DNA of 64,000 nucleotides, taken from Thiorhodovibrio litoralis. Lineage in GTDB: Bacteria > Pseudomonadota > Gammaproteobacteria > Chromatiales > Chromatiaceae. Position 1 is the stretch's first letter. Each line of letters starts with the position of its first letter. The notes beneath the pieces were generated by a model. That model was not told where the DNA came from. It saw only the letters and a program-made list of their open reading frames with translations, and ran no database searches. Location: the NCBI RefSeq assembly GCF_033954455.1, contig NZ_CP121473.1:5256501-5320500 (forward strand), in the 5' to 3' direction. Both the position numbers and the translations under genes were made by a program. Shown here one piece after another: positions 17,649 to 26,535 of the stretch.

Positions 17649-18293
17649 ATGGCAGATGACCAAATCACAGATTTCCCCGGCAAAGACATTGACGTCCACT
17701 TCGACAAGAGCCTGTGCATCGGCGTCGCCGAGTGCGGGCGCGCATCCGGCGACCTATTCCAAAAAGGCCGCAGCCCCTGGTGCATGCCAGACGCCAGCAC
17801 CCCAGCAGAGGCGCGCGAGATCGTCGAGCGCTGCCCCAGCGGCGCCCTGAGCTACACCGACAAAGTCGGCGGCACGGCGGAGCAGGTGCCTGCAGAGAAT
17901 TGCGTCACCGTCGTCTCCGACGGCCCCCTCTACGCCACTGGGGATTTGCACATCGAAGGCGCGCCTGAGGATAAACCTGGGCTAAAAACCCGCGCTGCGC
18001 TGTGCCGCTGCGGGCAGTCGAAGAACAAGCCCTTCTGCGACAACTCGCATCGCGACAGTAATTTCCGCGACTATGGAGCGGTGGGTGACTCAGGCCCGGG
18101 ACTGGAAAGCGCGGGCGGCCCGCTTGAGCTCAAGCCCATCGAGCACGGCCCATTGCTGGCAAAAGGCAACTTCAAAATCCGCGCCGCCAGTGGCCGCATT
18201 GCCTGGGCAGGGGAAAAAGTCGCTCTCTGCCGCTGCGGGGCTTCGGAGAACAAACCCTTCTGCGACGGCAAGCACCGCGAGATTGGTTGGTAA
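17649..18293 (+). CDS. Ferredoxin-like plus double CDGSH iron-sulfur protein
   Basis: The 214-residue protein has three metal-binding parts. Residues about 12-75 look like a divergent mono-cluster ferredoxin (Cys in LCIGVAECGRA, later ERCPSGAL). Two CDGSH domains follow: CRCGQSKNKPFCDNSH and CRCGASENKPFCDGKH, each with the three-Cys/one-His set that binds a [2Fe-2S] cluster. Such proteins act as electron carriers or cluster donors. ATG 17649 is preferred over TTG 17634 because TGAGG lies about ten bases upstream. It follows the unknown gene and the molybdopterin oxidoreductase on the same strand, so it may be their electron-transfer partner. Confidence 0.88.
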   Translation: MADDQITDFPGKDIDVHFDKSLCIGVAECGRASGDLFQKGRSPWCMPDASTPAEAREIVERCPSGALSYTDKVGGTAEQVPAENCVTVVSDGPLYATGDLHIEGAPEDKPGLKTRAALCRCGQSKNKPFCDNSHRDSNFRDYGAVGDSGPGLESAGGPLELKPIEHGPLLAKGNFKIRAASGRIAWAGEKVALCRCGASENKPFCDGKHREIGW

Positions 18294-18332
18294 TGAAGCG
18301 CGAGGCAAACAGGGAAGGAAGGAAAAGACGAG

Positions 18333-18360
18333 GTGGACCGCGGTTTTAAGCCGCGGCCAC
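18333..18360. terminator. Hairpin between the convergent CDGSH and mrp genes
   Basis: GTGG-A-CCGCGG (18333-18343) pairs with CCGCGGCCAC (18351-18360) around the loop TTTTAAG, with one bulged A. It lies between two convergent genes and could terminate from either side, although no strong T-run follows. A weaker GGGTGA/TCACCC hairpin lies at 18396-18414. Confidence 0.5.
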
Positions 18361-18423
18361 TTATACAATCTCAAATTGATTTTCGGTTTTGGGTCGGGTG
18401 ACGGATGCTCACCCAAGAACGCA

Positions 18424-19515
18424 TCAGTTGTTCTCGATGACAATCCGCGGGAATTTTGCCCCGTAGTCCTTCGCCTGCAGGGACAGCTTGGCAGCAGTCG
18501 TGCGGGCAATTTCACGGTAGATCTCGGCGATGCGCGATGTCGGCTCCGCAACCACACTGGGCGTGCCGTTGTCGGCCTCCTCGCGGATGTGAATATCCAG
18601 CGGCAGCGAGCCGAGCAGCTGCACGCCATACTGCTCAGCCATGGAAGCACCGCCGCCTTGGCCGAAGATGTGCTCCTCATGCCCGCATTTGGAGCAGATG
18701 TGAATGCTCATGTTCTCCACGATGCCGAGCACGGGCACTTCAACCTTCTGGAACATTTTCAGCCCCTTGCGCGCATCCAGCAGAGCAATATCCTGGGGTG
18801 TGGTGACAATGATGGCGCCTGAGACCGGCACCTTCTGCGCCAGCGTGAGCTGGGTGTCACCGGTACCGGGCGGCAGGTCGATGACCAGATAGTCGAGATC
18901 TCCCCAGTTGGTGTCATTGAGCAGCTGCTCCAGCGCCTGAGTCACCATGGGACCGCGCCAGATCATGGGCGTTTCCTCGTCGATCAGAAAGCCGATCGAC
19001 ATCGCCTCCAGGCCGTGACTCATCATCGGCTCGAGGCTGTTGCCGTCTTTCGATTCCGGCTTGCCGCTGATACCGAGCATGCGCGGCTGCGACGGACCAT
19101 AGATGTCCGCGTCCAGGACGCCAACCTTGCCGCCCTCGGCCACCAAGGCCAGTGCGAGATTCACGGCCGTGGTCGATTTGCCCACGCCGCCCTTGCCGGA
19201 GGCAACGGCGATAATGTTCTTGACGTTGCCAATCGGCTTCAGCGACTTCTGCACCGAATGCGCCTTCACCTCCCAGTCGATATCAACCTGGGCGGCACTG
19301 ACGCCGGGCACCGACTCGATACGCTCGCGCAGCGCAGCAGACAGCGCATCTTTCGCACCCTGGGCGGGAAAGCCCAGCGTCACCCGGACCTTGACCTGAT
19401 CGCCCTCAATGTCGATGGACTTGACTAGCTTGGTCGACACCAGGTCGCGGCCCAGATGGGGTTCTGTGTAGCCTTTGATGGCTTCTTCGATGACGTCTTT
19501 GCTGAGGTCGGACAT
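18424..19515 (-). CDS. Mrp/NBP35-family iron-sulfur carrier ATPase
   Basis: The 363-residue protein combines an N-terminal DUF59/MIP18-like domain (residues about 1-82) with a deviant Walker A P-loop, SGKGGVGKST at 106-115, and a CxxC pair in HICSKCGHEE near residue 275. This is the standard bacterial Mrp (ApbC) layout. These proteins bind and transfer Fe-S clusters to apo-targets and act as dimers. Length and domain order are normal. It lies next to the Fe-S-rich cluster on the opposite strand. This is the last ordinary gene before the mobile island that begins about 130 bases beyond its start. Confidence 0.93.
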   Translation of the reverse strand: MSDLSKDVIEEAIKGYTEPHLGRDLVSTKLVKSIDIEGDQVKVRVTLGFPAQGAKDALSAALRERIESVPGVSAAQVDIDWEVKAHSVQKSLKPIGNVKNIIAVASGKGGVGKSTTAVNLALALVAEGGKVGVLDADIYGPSQPRMLGISGKPESKDGNSLEPMMSHGLEAMSIGFLIDEETPMIWRGPMVTQALEQLLNDTNWGDLDYLVIDLPPGTGDTQLTLAQKVPVSGAIIVTTPQDIALLDARKGLKMFQKVEVPVLGIVENMSIHICSKCGHEEHIFGQGGGASMAEQYGVQLLGSLPLDIHIREEADNGTPSVVAEPTSRIAEIYREIARTTAAKLSLQAKDYGAKFPRIVIENN

Positions 19516-19659
19516 GTGTCGCTCCGTTGTCGCTTACTGTCTGGGAAAATTCGACTGCGCAAAATGGCGCAACACAGCGCCTGATCCGCCCCACGGGCCG
19601 CAGTCGGACTTGGTATCGTCCGGACGTGGTATCAGGAAATGCTAATTCAAGCAGGCAGC

Positions 19660-21146
19660 TGTAATGGTCAAAAACCAATCTAAGCCGCGAATCGTGGGTT
19701 TTAGCCTAACCGTCAAGCCCATTCTAGGCCAAACCGGGCATCGCGAGCACAGCCAAAAGCCTGAAATCAGCACGCAAACTCTGCTGGATAACAGCCTCTT
19801 GCCGAATTCCGCGAATTCCAGGCGCAAGCCATTCTCGGCTGTCGGTGCCGAAGTCCGCAACCCGAGGCTGGCAAGCTTCAGAGCAGGGTGCTAAGCCGCC
19901 CAGCGATAACTGCTATGCAGTCCGCCGAGCCACTGCTCACGCACCAGCTTGCGTGGTGTTTTGAAAAACTCTGGATCGTTCGCCGCTAGGTTGCCGGTCA
20001 GGTTCGGCAGAATCGGCGGCTCGACACCATTTGCCATGTGCGGCCTGGCGGTGTTGTAGTACGCCCGGAACTCAACCAGCAGCCGGTTCAAATGGCGGTC
20101 ATTGAGTGGTTGGACATACCGCAACAGATCCTGATCAAGCGTGCGGTGAAAGCGCTCAACCACGCCGTTGTGCCACGGGCACTTGTAGCCGATGCGAATG
20201 GGCTTGATGCCCATGGCGGGCAGTGTCTGCTTGATGATGGGAAGGAAGGTACTGTCGCGATCCAACACGATGGCCTCGGGCATTGCATCCAAGTCCATGA
20301 AAGCGTTGCGCAGTTGTTGCGCCACCCAGGCTGCCGTGGGATGGTAAGTCGCGCGCGACCAGTGCAAGACCCGGCGCCCGTGGTCGATCAGATTCAAGAT
20401 ATAAAGTGTGTCTCCGGCCAAGTCCAAGGTGACCTTGAAATCGATGGCCATGACATATTGGTTGTAGAGAATGGTCAACCAACCCGGCTCTGACTCGCGC
20501 GGCGGTTGCTTGCCTTTTGGCCGTGGCGCAAAGCCATGAGCCTTGAGCATGCTGGCCACCGTCTTCTTGGCGATCCGCAGCTTCAGCTCGCCACCGGACA
20601 ACATCCGCGCGATCCGACTGGCACTGTAATAGGGATGAGCGTTCTTGATGGCCAGGATGGCATCAACAACGAACGGTGGCGTCGGTGGGCGACCACGACG
20701 CTTACCCTCGGCGCTCTTCAGCGCATGTCGCCGCCGTCACTTGGCTTGCAGCCAGCGGATATCGGTCATGGGACCAAAGCGAAGAAAGCGCGTCAGCCAG
20801 GGCAACGGCCGACGCAGCCAAGCGATCAGCCATTTTTGCCAGACCTCGAGCCTGGGTAGTTTTCTCACCAGTCGTCGCTTGGCCGGAGGCGTCCCGCGCC
20901 CATCGGCCGAGACCACCTTCTGGCGCAGGCTTTTGAGCTCCAGCGACAGCACCTTCAACTGCAAGCGCCGCTTGGCCCAAGTGATGCGGTCGCGCCGGTA
21001 GCGCCGCACGCTCAGCAGGCCGACCACTAGCGCGATGGTAAATGTCAGCAGCGGTATCCACCAGGGAATCATTGCACCTCCGATGCGCAAAAAGCGGCGG
21101 AGGATACGCCAGGTAACTTGCTTGATTCAAGGAGAGTTGGCAGAAT
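19660..21146 (-). mobile_element. rve-type insertion sequence, copy A (stop-mutated)
   Basis: The limits are set by comparison with copy C (49481-50827): both share an outer end CTGTAATGGTCAAAAA and another end ATTCTGCCAACT. Copy A is about 1.49 kb. The roughly 230 bases between 19660 and the transposase stop are non-coding but conserved in all three copies, so they are a long 3' end of the element. No obvious terminal inverted repeat or target duplication was found, so the exact ends are uncertain. Confidence 0.65.
19891..21072 (-). pseudogene. rve-family transposase interrupted by an in-frame TGA (copy A)
   Basis: The frame from ATG 21072 encodes a hydrophobic N-terminus (MIPWWIPLLTF) and a basic region, then meets TGA at 20739-20737, and continues in the same frame through a helix-turn-helix region to an integrase core ending at 19891. 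The DDE residues are visible in MAIDFKV, VLDRDSTF and VERFHRT. In copy C the codon at the TGA position is GGA, so the stop here is probably a mutation. The combined length, about 393 residues, is normal for an IS transposase of this type. The downstream part could restart at an internal ATG, but it would lack the N-terminal DNA-binding part. Confidence 0.75.
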
Positions 21147-21267
21147 GTGCAGGGCGGAACCGTTCTAGACGGAATTAAACGGTCGTAGAAAAACTTACCC
21201 TCGATTCTGGACATTTCCTTCCGTCTGGTTCAAACTGCTGGCCATTGCTAACTGGCGAGGCGGCGCG

Positions 21268-23066
21268 ATGAACCTGCACGAGATCACCCTGCGTCTGGTC
21301 GCCGCGGATGAAGAGCCGCGCTTCAACGCCCTGCTTGAGGAGCATCACTACCTGGGGGCTTCGGCAAAGATCGGTCACACCCTCTGGTATGTCGCCACCT
21401 GGCAGGAGCAGTGGCTGGCGTTGCTGGTGTTCAGCGCGGCCGCATGGAAGTGCGGCGCGCGCGATCGCTGGATCGGCTGGGATCGGCGCTATCAATTCGA
21501 CCGGCTGCATCTGATCGCCAACAACGCCCGTTTTTTGATCCTGCCCGCGTGGCATGTGCCGAATCTCGCCTCGCGTGTGCTGGGGCTATGCGAGCGCCGG
21601 GTCAGCGCCGATTGGCCGGCGCGCTTCGGCTATCCGCTGTGGTTGCTGGAGACCTTCGTCGATCCGCGCCGGTTCGCCGGTACCTGCTATCGCGCCGCCA
21701 ATTGGCTCGAGGTCGGGCAGACACGCGGGTATCGGCGCACCCGCGCCGGCTACAGCAACCGCGCCGATGGCGCCAAGCGGGTGTTTGTCCGCCCCTTGAT
21801 CGCGCAGGCTCAAGCACGCTTGTCTCATCCAACACTTGATCCTGTCTATCACCATGGAGTCCCAAGACTGATGTTAAGTGCACAGCAGATGCGTTCGTTG
21901 CCCGAGTTCTTCGCCGATGTCCCGGATCCGCGCCGCAGCCAAGGCCGACGGCATCCGTTGCCGGTGGTGCTTGCCATCTCGGCCGCGGCGGTCTTGTGCG
22001 GGGCGCGCGGCTACAAGGCCATCGCTGAATGGGCGCAGGACCTCAGTCAGACCGCCCGTGCGCGTTTTGGCTGCCGCTATCGCAATGGCCGCTATGAGGT
22101 GCCCAGCCGCACCCGCATCCGCGATGTCCTCACGCGGGCGGACCCCAACGCCGTCGATCGAGCACTGCAGGGTTGGAACGCGCAGATGGCCACCGAGGAC
22201 GAGGGCTTGGCCCTTGATGGCAAGACGATGTGCAACGCCATCGACGCCGAGGGAAACCAGACCCACATCCTCGGTGTCGTTGGACATGAGTCCAAGCGCT
22301 GTCACACCCAAAAAAAGTCGGCTCTCTGCCCGTCAATGGCAGCGATGAGCTGAAACGCACCCCAAAAAAACAGTGGGAGATCGGGATGGCGATCCCGGTG
22401 CTCGATTCCCTCAACCTCACCGGCAAAACCCTCACCGCCGACGCGCTCCTCACCCAGCGCAAGCTCGCTGCCTACCTGGTCCAACGCGGCGCGCACTACG
22501 TTTTTATCGCCAAGGATAACCAACCGACCCTCGCGGCCGATATTCGGTTGAACTTCCAGGATCGTGGCGAACCGGACTTCCGCGAGCGCCCGGAACTCAA
22601 GCACGGGCGCATCGAAAGCCGCGCGATTTGGACCTCCACGAAGCTCAACGCGTATCTCGACTTCCCCGCTGTCGGTCAGGTCTTCGTCATTGAGCGGACC
22701 ATCACGAACAAGAAGACTGGCAAGACGACCATCGAAACGGTCTACGGCCTCACTGATCACACCCCCGAGAGCGCCAGTCCCTAGCGCTTGCTGGCCTTTA
22801 ACCGTAGCCACTGGGGCGTTGAAGCCCATCACTGGATCCTCGACTGGAACTGGGATGAGGATCGCTGCACCATCCGCACCGGCCATGGACCGGAAAACAT
22901 GACCCGCCTGCGCCGGTTCGCCACTGGCCTGATCAAGGCGAAATCCACCGACTCCGTCTCGGCAACCATTGATAAACTCGCGCGCAAGGTTCGCCGTGTC
23001 TTCGACTATCTGGGGATGACGGCGAACTCAGTGCCACGTGCTGCTCGAGCAGCGCCTGTCAGCTAG
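21268..23066 (+). pseudogene. DUF4338-ISAs1 fusion transposase, frameshifted and stopped
   Basis: The first 200 residues are a DUF4338 domain (LRLVAADEEPRFNALL, later HHYLGA and FGYPLWLLETFVDP). They are followed by an ISAs1-type transposase N-terminus (LPEFFADVPDPRRSQGRRHPL) and the beginning of its DDE core (GLALDGKTM). The frame is lost at about 22310 near a run of seven A. The rest continues in another frame from about 22330 (TLTADALLTQRKLAAYLV), meets TAG at 22782-22784, and ends with the family tail (FNRSHWGVEAHHWILDWNWDED). DUF4338 is the domain of Druantia DruA, but here it is part of a transposon protein. At least two lesions make it inactive. Confidence 0.78.
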
Positions 23067-23139
23067 AACGGATTTGCCGTGGCGCTCTGAATCGCGCAGG
23101 TGCCGGCCAAGCCTCTCCCACTCCCGCCCCCGAATCGGC

Positions 23140-23152
23140 TAAACTCGGCCCA
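23140..23152 (+). promoter_or_regulatory. Dispersed promoter cassette, copy 1 (TAAACT, six bases, ATG)
   Basis: TAAACT at 23140-23145 is preceded by GAATCGGC and followed by exactly six bases before ATG 23152. The same layout recurs at six other sites in the window. With a -10 box at this distance, transcription would begin at or next to the start codon, giving a leaderless message. No ribosome binding site is seen. Confidence 0.5.
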
Positions 23153-24117
23153 TGACAGCCGACACCCAAGCCGCTGACCCCAGCGAGAAACCTGACTACG
23201 ACAGCCCCTGGAAAGAAGCGCTGGAGCGGTTCTTCCCGGAGTTTCTGGCGCTGCTGTTCCCGGCCATCCATACCGAGATCGACTGGTCGCAAGGCGTGCA
23301 GTTTCTGGACAAAGAATTCCAGCAAATCGTGCGCGAAGCCAAGACCACCCGGCGCTATGCCGACAAGCTGGTCGGGGTCTATCGGCGTGATGGCACGCCG
23401 GTGTGGGTGCTGATCCATATCGAAGTGCAAGGCGACCCGGAAACCGTCTTTGCCGAGCGGATGTTCACTTACCACTATAAAATCCGCGATGTCTACCAGG
23501 TGCCGGTCGCGAGCCTGGCGGTGCTGGCCGATACCAATCGCCGTTTCCGGCCCAAGTCCTACAGCGCGGCGCTGTGGGGCTGTCGGGTGCAATTTGACTT
23601 CCCGATGGTCAAACTGCTTGACTACGCCGAGCCGGAGCGTTGGGCGGGGCTGGAAGCCAGTGACAATGTCTTCGCCCTGGTCGTGATGGCCCAAATCCGC
23701 GCCAAGGAGACCGACGATGCCGAGACCCTGAAACGCTGGAAATTTCGCCTGATGCGACTCATGTATGATCGCGGCTACGAGCGCACGCTGATTGAAGAAC
23801 TTTTCCGGCTGATTGATTGGATGATCCGCCTGCCTGAAGGGCTGGAAGCGGAGTTTCGCCGGGAACTCTATGAATTAGAGGAGCAATGCCAGATGCCTTA
23901 TGTCACGACTGTTGAGCGAGCGGGGATTGAGAAGGGGAAAAAACTGGGAGTGCAGCAGGGCGAGGCCAGGACATTGCTGCGCCAGCTCGATCAAAAATTC
24001 GGCCCTGAAGCCGTGCAAGCCCATCGCGAGCGCATCGAAACGGCCGAGCTTGAGCAACTCGACACCTGGTTGGATCGCATCCTCACCGCCGAGACGCCCG
24101 AGACCATCTTCCACTGA
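23152..24117 (+). CDS. Rpn/PD-(D/E)XK nuclease family protein with DUF4351-type tail
   Basis: The 321-residue protein begins MTADTQAADPSEKPDY, then has DSPWKEALERFFPEFLALL and a core with VYRRDGTPVWVLIHIEVQG, whose Asp, Glu and Gln sit where the PD-(D/E)XK active site is expected. The C-terminus (GEARTLLRQLDQKFG to the end) is a DUF4351-like segment shared with the Rpn-type proteins at 44 and 51 kb. Rpn proteins are recombination-promoting nucleases often scattered in repeats. This copy is the only complete one of its subtype here; N-terminal fragments occur at 32.1 and 59.2 kb. It lies between two IS remnants. The start is supported by the conserved promoter cassette. Confidence 0.78.
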   Translation: MTADTQAADPSEKPDYDSPWKEALERFFPEFLALLFPAIHTEIDWSQGVQFLDKEFQQIVREAKTTRRYADKLVGVYRRDGTPVWVLIHIEVQGDPETVFAERMFTYHYKIRDVYQVPVASLAVLADTNRRFRPKSYSAALWGCRVQFDFPMVKLLDYAEPERWAGLEASDNVFALVVMAQIRAKETDDAETLKRWKFRLMRLMYDRGYERTLIEELFRLIDWMIRLPEGLEAEFRRELYELEEQCQMPYVTTVERAGIEKGKKLGVQQGEARTLLRQLDQKFGPEAVQAHRERIETAELEQLDTWLDRILTAETPETIFH

Positions 24118-24144
24118 GGCGCGGGCCGCGCTGGCAACATCACC

Positions 24145-24711
24145 TGTAATGGTCAAAAACTAATCCCAGCCGCGAGTCGTGAATTTTAGCCTGACTGTCA
24201 AGGCCATTTTAGGCCAAACCAGGCATCGTAAGCGCAGCAGAAAGTCCGAAACCAGCTCGCAAACCCGGCTGGATACCATCCCGCTGCCCAAGACCCCGAA
24301 TTCCAGACGCAAGCCACTCTCGGCTGTCGGTGCCGAAATCCGCGACCCGAGGCTGGCAAGCTTCAGAGCAGGGTGCTAAGCCGCCCAGCGATAACTGCTA
24401 TGCAGTCCGCCGAGCCACTGCTTACGCACCAGCTTGCGCGGTGTCTTGAAAAACTCCGGATCGTTCGCTGCCGGGTTGTTGGTCAGATCCGGCGGAATCG
24501 GCGGCTCGACACCATTGGCCACGTGCGGCCTAGCGGTGTTGTAGTACGCTCGGAACTCAACCAGCAGCCGGTTCAAATGGCGGTCATTGAGTGGTTGGAC
24601 ATATCGCAACAGATCCTCATCAAGCGTGCGGTGAAAGCGCTCAACCACGCCGTTGTGCCACGGGCACTTGTAGCCGATGCGAATGGGCTTGATGCCCATG
24701 GCCTGAAAGGG
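24145..24711 (-). pseudogene. rve-type IS, copy B: 3' fragment of element and transposase
   Basis: The sequence matches the end and the last 108 residues of the copy A transposase, from MGIKPIRIGYKCPW to the shared C-terminus SSYRWAA, and includes the same non-coding end CTGTAATGGTC at 24144. At about 24702 the match stops where the IS4 element begins, so the rest was removed or separated by that insertion. Only one catalytic residue (Glu of VERFHRT) remains, so it is inactive. Confidence 0.75.
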
Positions 24712-24740
24712 GCCTGGCCCGAATGGCACTAAGATAAGCG
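24712..24740 (+). repeat. IS4 left inverted repeat
   Basis: The 29 bases from GCCTGGCCCGAAT to ATAAGCG are the exact reverse complement of 26269-26297. The outer part (CCTGGCCC) also occurs in a recurrent AATTCGAGCCTGGCCC sequence elsewhere in the window. Confidence 0.9.
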
Positions 24741-24831
24741 CAAGGGATTGAAAACAATTGGGTAAGGCTGGCAGCTAGGGTGATACGGTGAAATCGCCAA
24801 ATCAAACCAACCACCCGAGGAGCCAGCCTTC

Positions 24832-26233
24832 ATGCATGCTAACCATCGCCCGGGCTTGGAGCAACAGAAACAGATTCAGCGTCGCGCCGAGGAGACCGAC
24901 TCCTACGCGTTCTTCAACGTGTTGACCAGTTCGCAACTGCTCGACGGAGTCGAGGCACTCTTGCCAGCGCATCGCGAACGCGTGTTTCCGCCGACGGAGA
25001 CATTGTCGATGTTTCTGGCGCAGGTACTCGCCGACGATGGCAGCTGCCAGCAGGCGGTCGACGACGCGGCGATCAAGCGCATCATTGGCGGTCTGCCGCG
25101 CTGCGCGGCGAGCACCAGTGCATACTGCCAGGCCCGCGCACGCTTGCCGGCAGAGGTGGTCTCGACGCTGGTGCGCCAGGTGGGAGGCATGATCGGTGCG
25201 GGCACACCGAACTGGTGGCATACGTGGAATCGCCCGGTGCGCCTGGTCGATGGTGCGACCATGACCATGGCTGACACGGAGGAGAACCAAGCGGTCTATC
25301 CGCAGCCGAGCAGCCAGAAACCCGGCTTGGGCTTTCCGATCTGCCGCATGGTGGCACTGATCTGTTTGGGCAGTGGCGCACTGCTCGATGCCGCCACTGG
25401 CCCGTGCGAAGGCCAGTGTGGAAGCAGGGGCAGCGATGAGCAGACGTTGCTGCGCGGCATGCTCGATGCGCTCGCTGCGGACGATATCCTGCTCGGCGAC
25501 GCCTTCTACCCGACCTACTTTCTGCTCTGCGAATTAGTGCGCCGGGGCGTCGATGGGCTGTTCGAGCAGTACGGCGCACGCAAACGCAGCACCGACTTCA
25601 AAACCGGGGAGACGCTCGGCGCGCGTGATCATTTGGTGGTGCTGGAGAAACCAGAAAAAGCGACCGGATTGGATGACGCAGGAGCAGTACGCGCAAGCCC
25701 CGGAAACGCTGAAGGTGCGCGAGTTCGCAGCCGGTGGGAAAATCATGGTCACCACCTTTCTGGATGCCAAAGCGGCCCCGAAGAACAAACTCAAGGTGCT
25801 CTACCTGCGCCGCTGGAACGTGGAGCTGGATCTGCGCAACATCAAGACCACCCTCGGCATGGCACAACTGCGCTGCAAGACCCCGGAGATGGCCATCAAG
25901 GAACTGTGGGTCTACCTACTGGCCTACAACCTGATCCGCTTGCTGATGGCCCAAGCCGCTTTGCTGGCCGACCAAGTTCCCAGGCAACTGAGCTTCAAGC
26001 ACACCGTGCAGGTCTGGTCATCCTGGCAGCAACGCGGCGGGGCAACGCCCAATGGTGTTTGCGTGCTTGCCGTACTGAATCTGATTGCCGAGCCGCGCGT
26101 CGGTCTGCGACCCGGTCGCATCGAGCCGCGGGCGCTGAAACGTCGAGCCAACGCCTACCCGCTGCTGACCAAGCCGAGGAAAGCCGCTCGCGCTGAAGTC
26201 CGCGAACATGGACATCCGAAAAAACAACGCTGA
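24832..26233 (+). pseudogene. IS4-family transposase with one frameshift
   Basis: The first frame, from ATG 24832, contains the DDE residues VDGATMTMAD and GDAFYPTYF. After HLVVLEKP (about 25650) the protein continues in another frame as RPDWMTQEQYAQAPETL. That second frame includes the YREK signature (Tyr-x2-Arg-x3-Glu-x6-Lys) of the IS4 family in YLRRWNVELDLRNIK. The shift lies at a short A-run (CCAGAAAAAGCG) and needs one base to be skipped, unlike the common -1 programmed type, so a mutation is more likely. The joined length, about 465 residues, is normal. Confidence 0.82.
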
Positions 26234-26268
26234 ATCAAACCGGTATCCAGCTCATCGCAATGCGCCAT

Positions 26269-26297
26269 CGCTTATCTTAGTGCCATTCGGGCCAGGC
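26269..26297 (+). repeat. IS4 right inverted repeat
   Basis: Perfect reverse complement of 24712-24740. It is followed directly by TCGAATTGTTTTCCC, which is also found (reverse strand) at 52.0 and 58.3 kb without an IS attached. Confidence 0.9.
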
Positions 26298-26512
26298 TCG
26301 AATTGTTTTCCCAAGCCAACACCAAGAACTGCATTAAGCCCAGCGACTGGGCCGAGGCCACCTGGCAGCCGCTCAAAAGCCAAGGCCAGCGCCTGCTCAA
26401 AGAGGGCAAGCCGATGGAGTCCGAGGAAGACAACCGCGCCGAGCTAAGGCACCAGGCCGAGGCGTTCCCGGCCAAGCAGCTGCCGATCTTGAAGGTGCTG
26501 CAGGTGGTGTAG
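26298..26512 (+). pseudogene. C-terminal remnant of a sulfotransferase-type gene
   Basis: Only the last 70 or so residues are left, ending in QAEAFPAKQLPILKVLQVV. The same ending is carried by the sulfotransferase-like gene at 52,416-53,321 and by remnants at 35.6 kb and 58.1 kb. The 5' part was lost at the IS4 border. It lies 23 bases before the OGT-like gene, the same order as at the 35.6 and 58.1 kb remnants. Confidence 0.65.
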
Positions 26513-26535
26513 GGTAGGCGGTTACAATCACCGCC

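Larger units (their letters stand above)
24712..26297 (+). mobile_element. IS4-family insertion sequence
   Basis: A 1.59-kb element bounded by inverted repeats at 24712-24740 and 26269-26297, with a single transposase-coding region inside. The left flank is rve-IS copy B and the right flank is the tail of a sulfotransferase-type gene, and no target duplication is visible. So it may have taken part in a deletion or recombination after insertion. Confidence 0.85.

Noticed and set aside
21268-21890. Druantia anti-phage system (because of the DruA-type domain)
   Set aside because: The domain is fused to an ISAs1 transposase and no DruB-DruE or helicase genes are present.
24832-26233. Programmed frameshifting in the IS4 transposase
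   Set aside because: The shift needs a +1 (or -2) change, no typical slippery heptamer fits, and IS4 transposases are normally single frame; a mutation is simpler.
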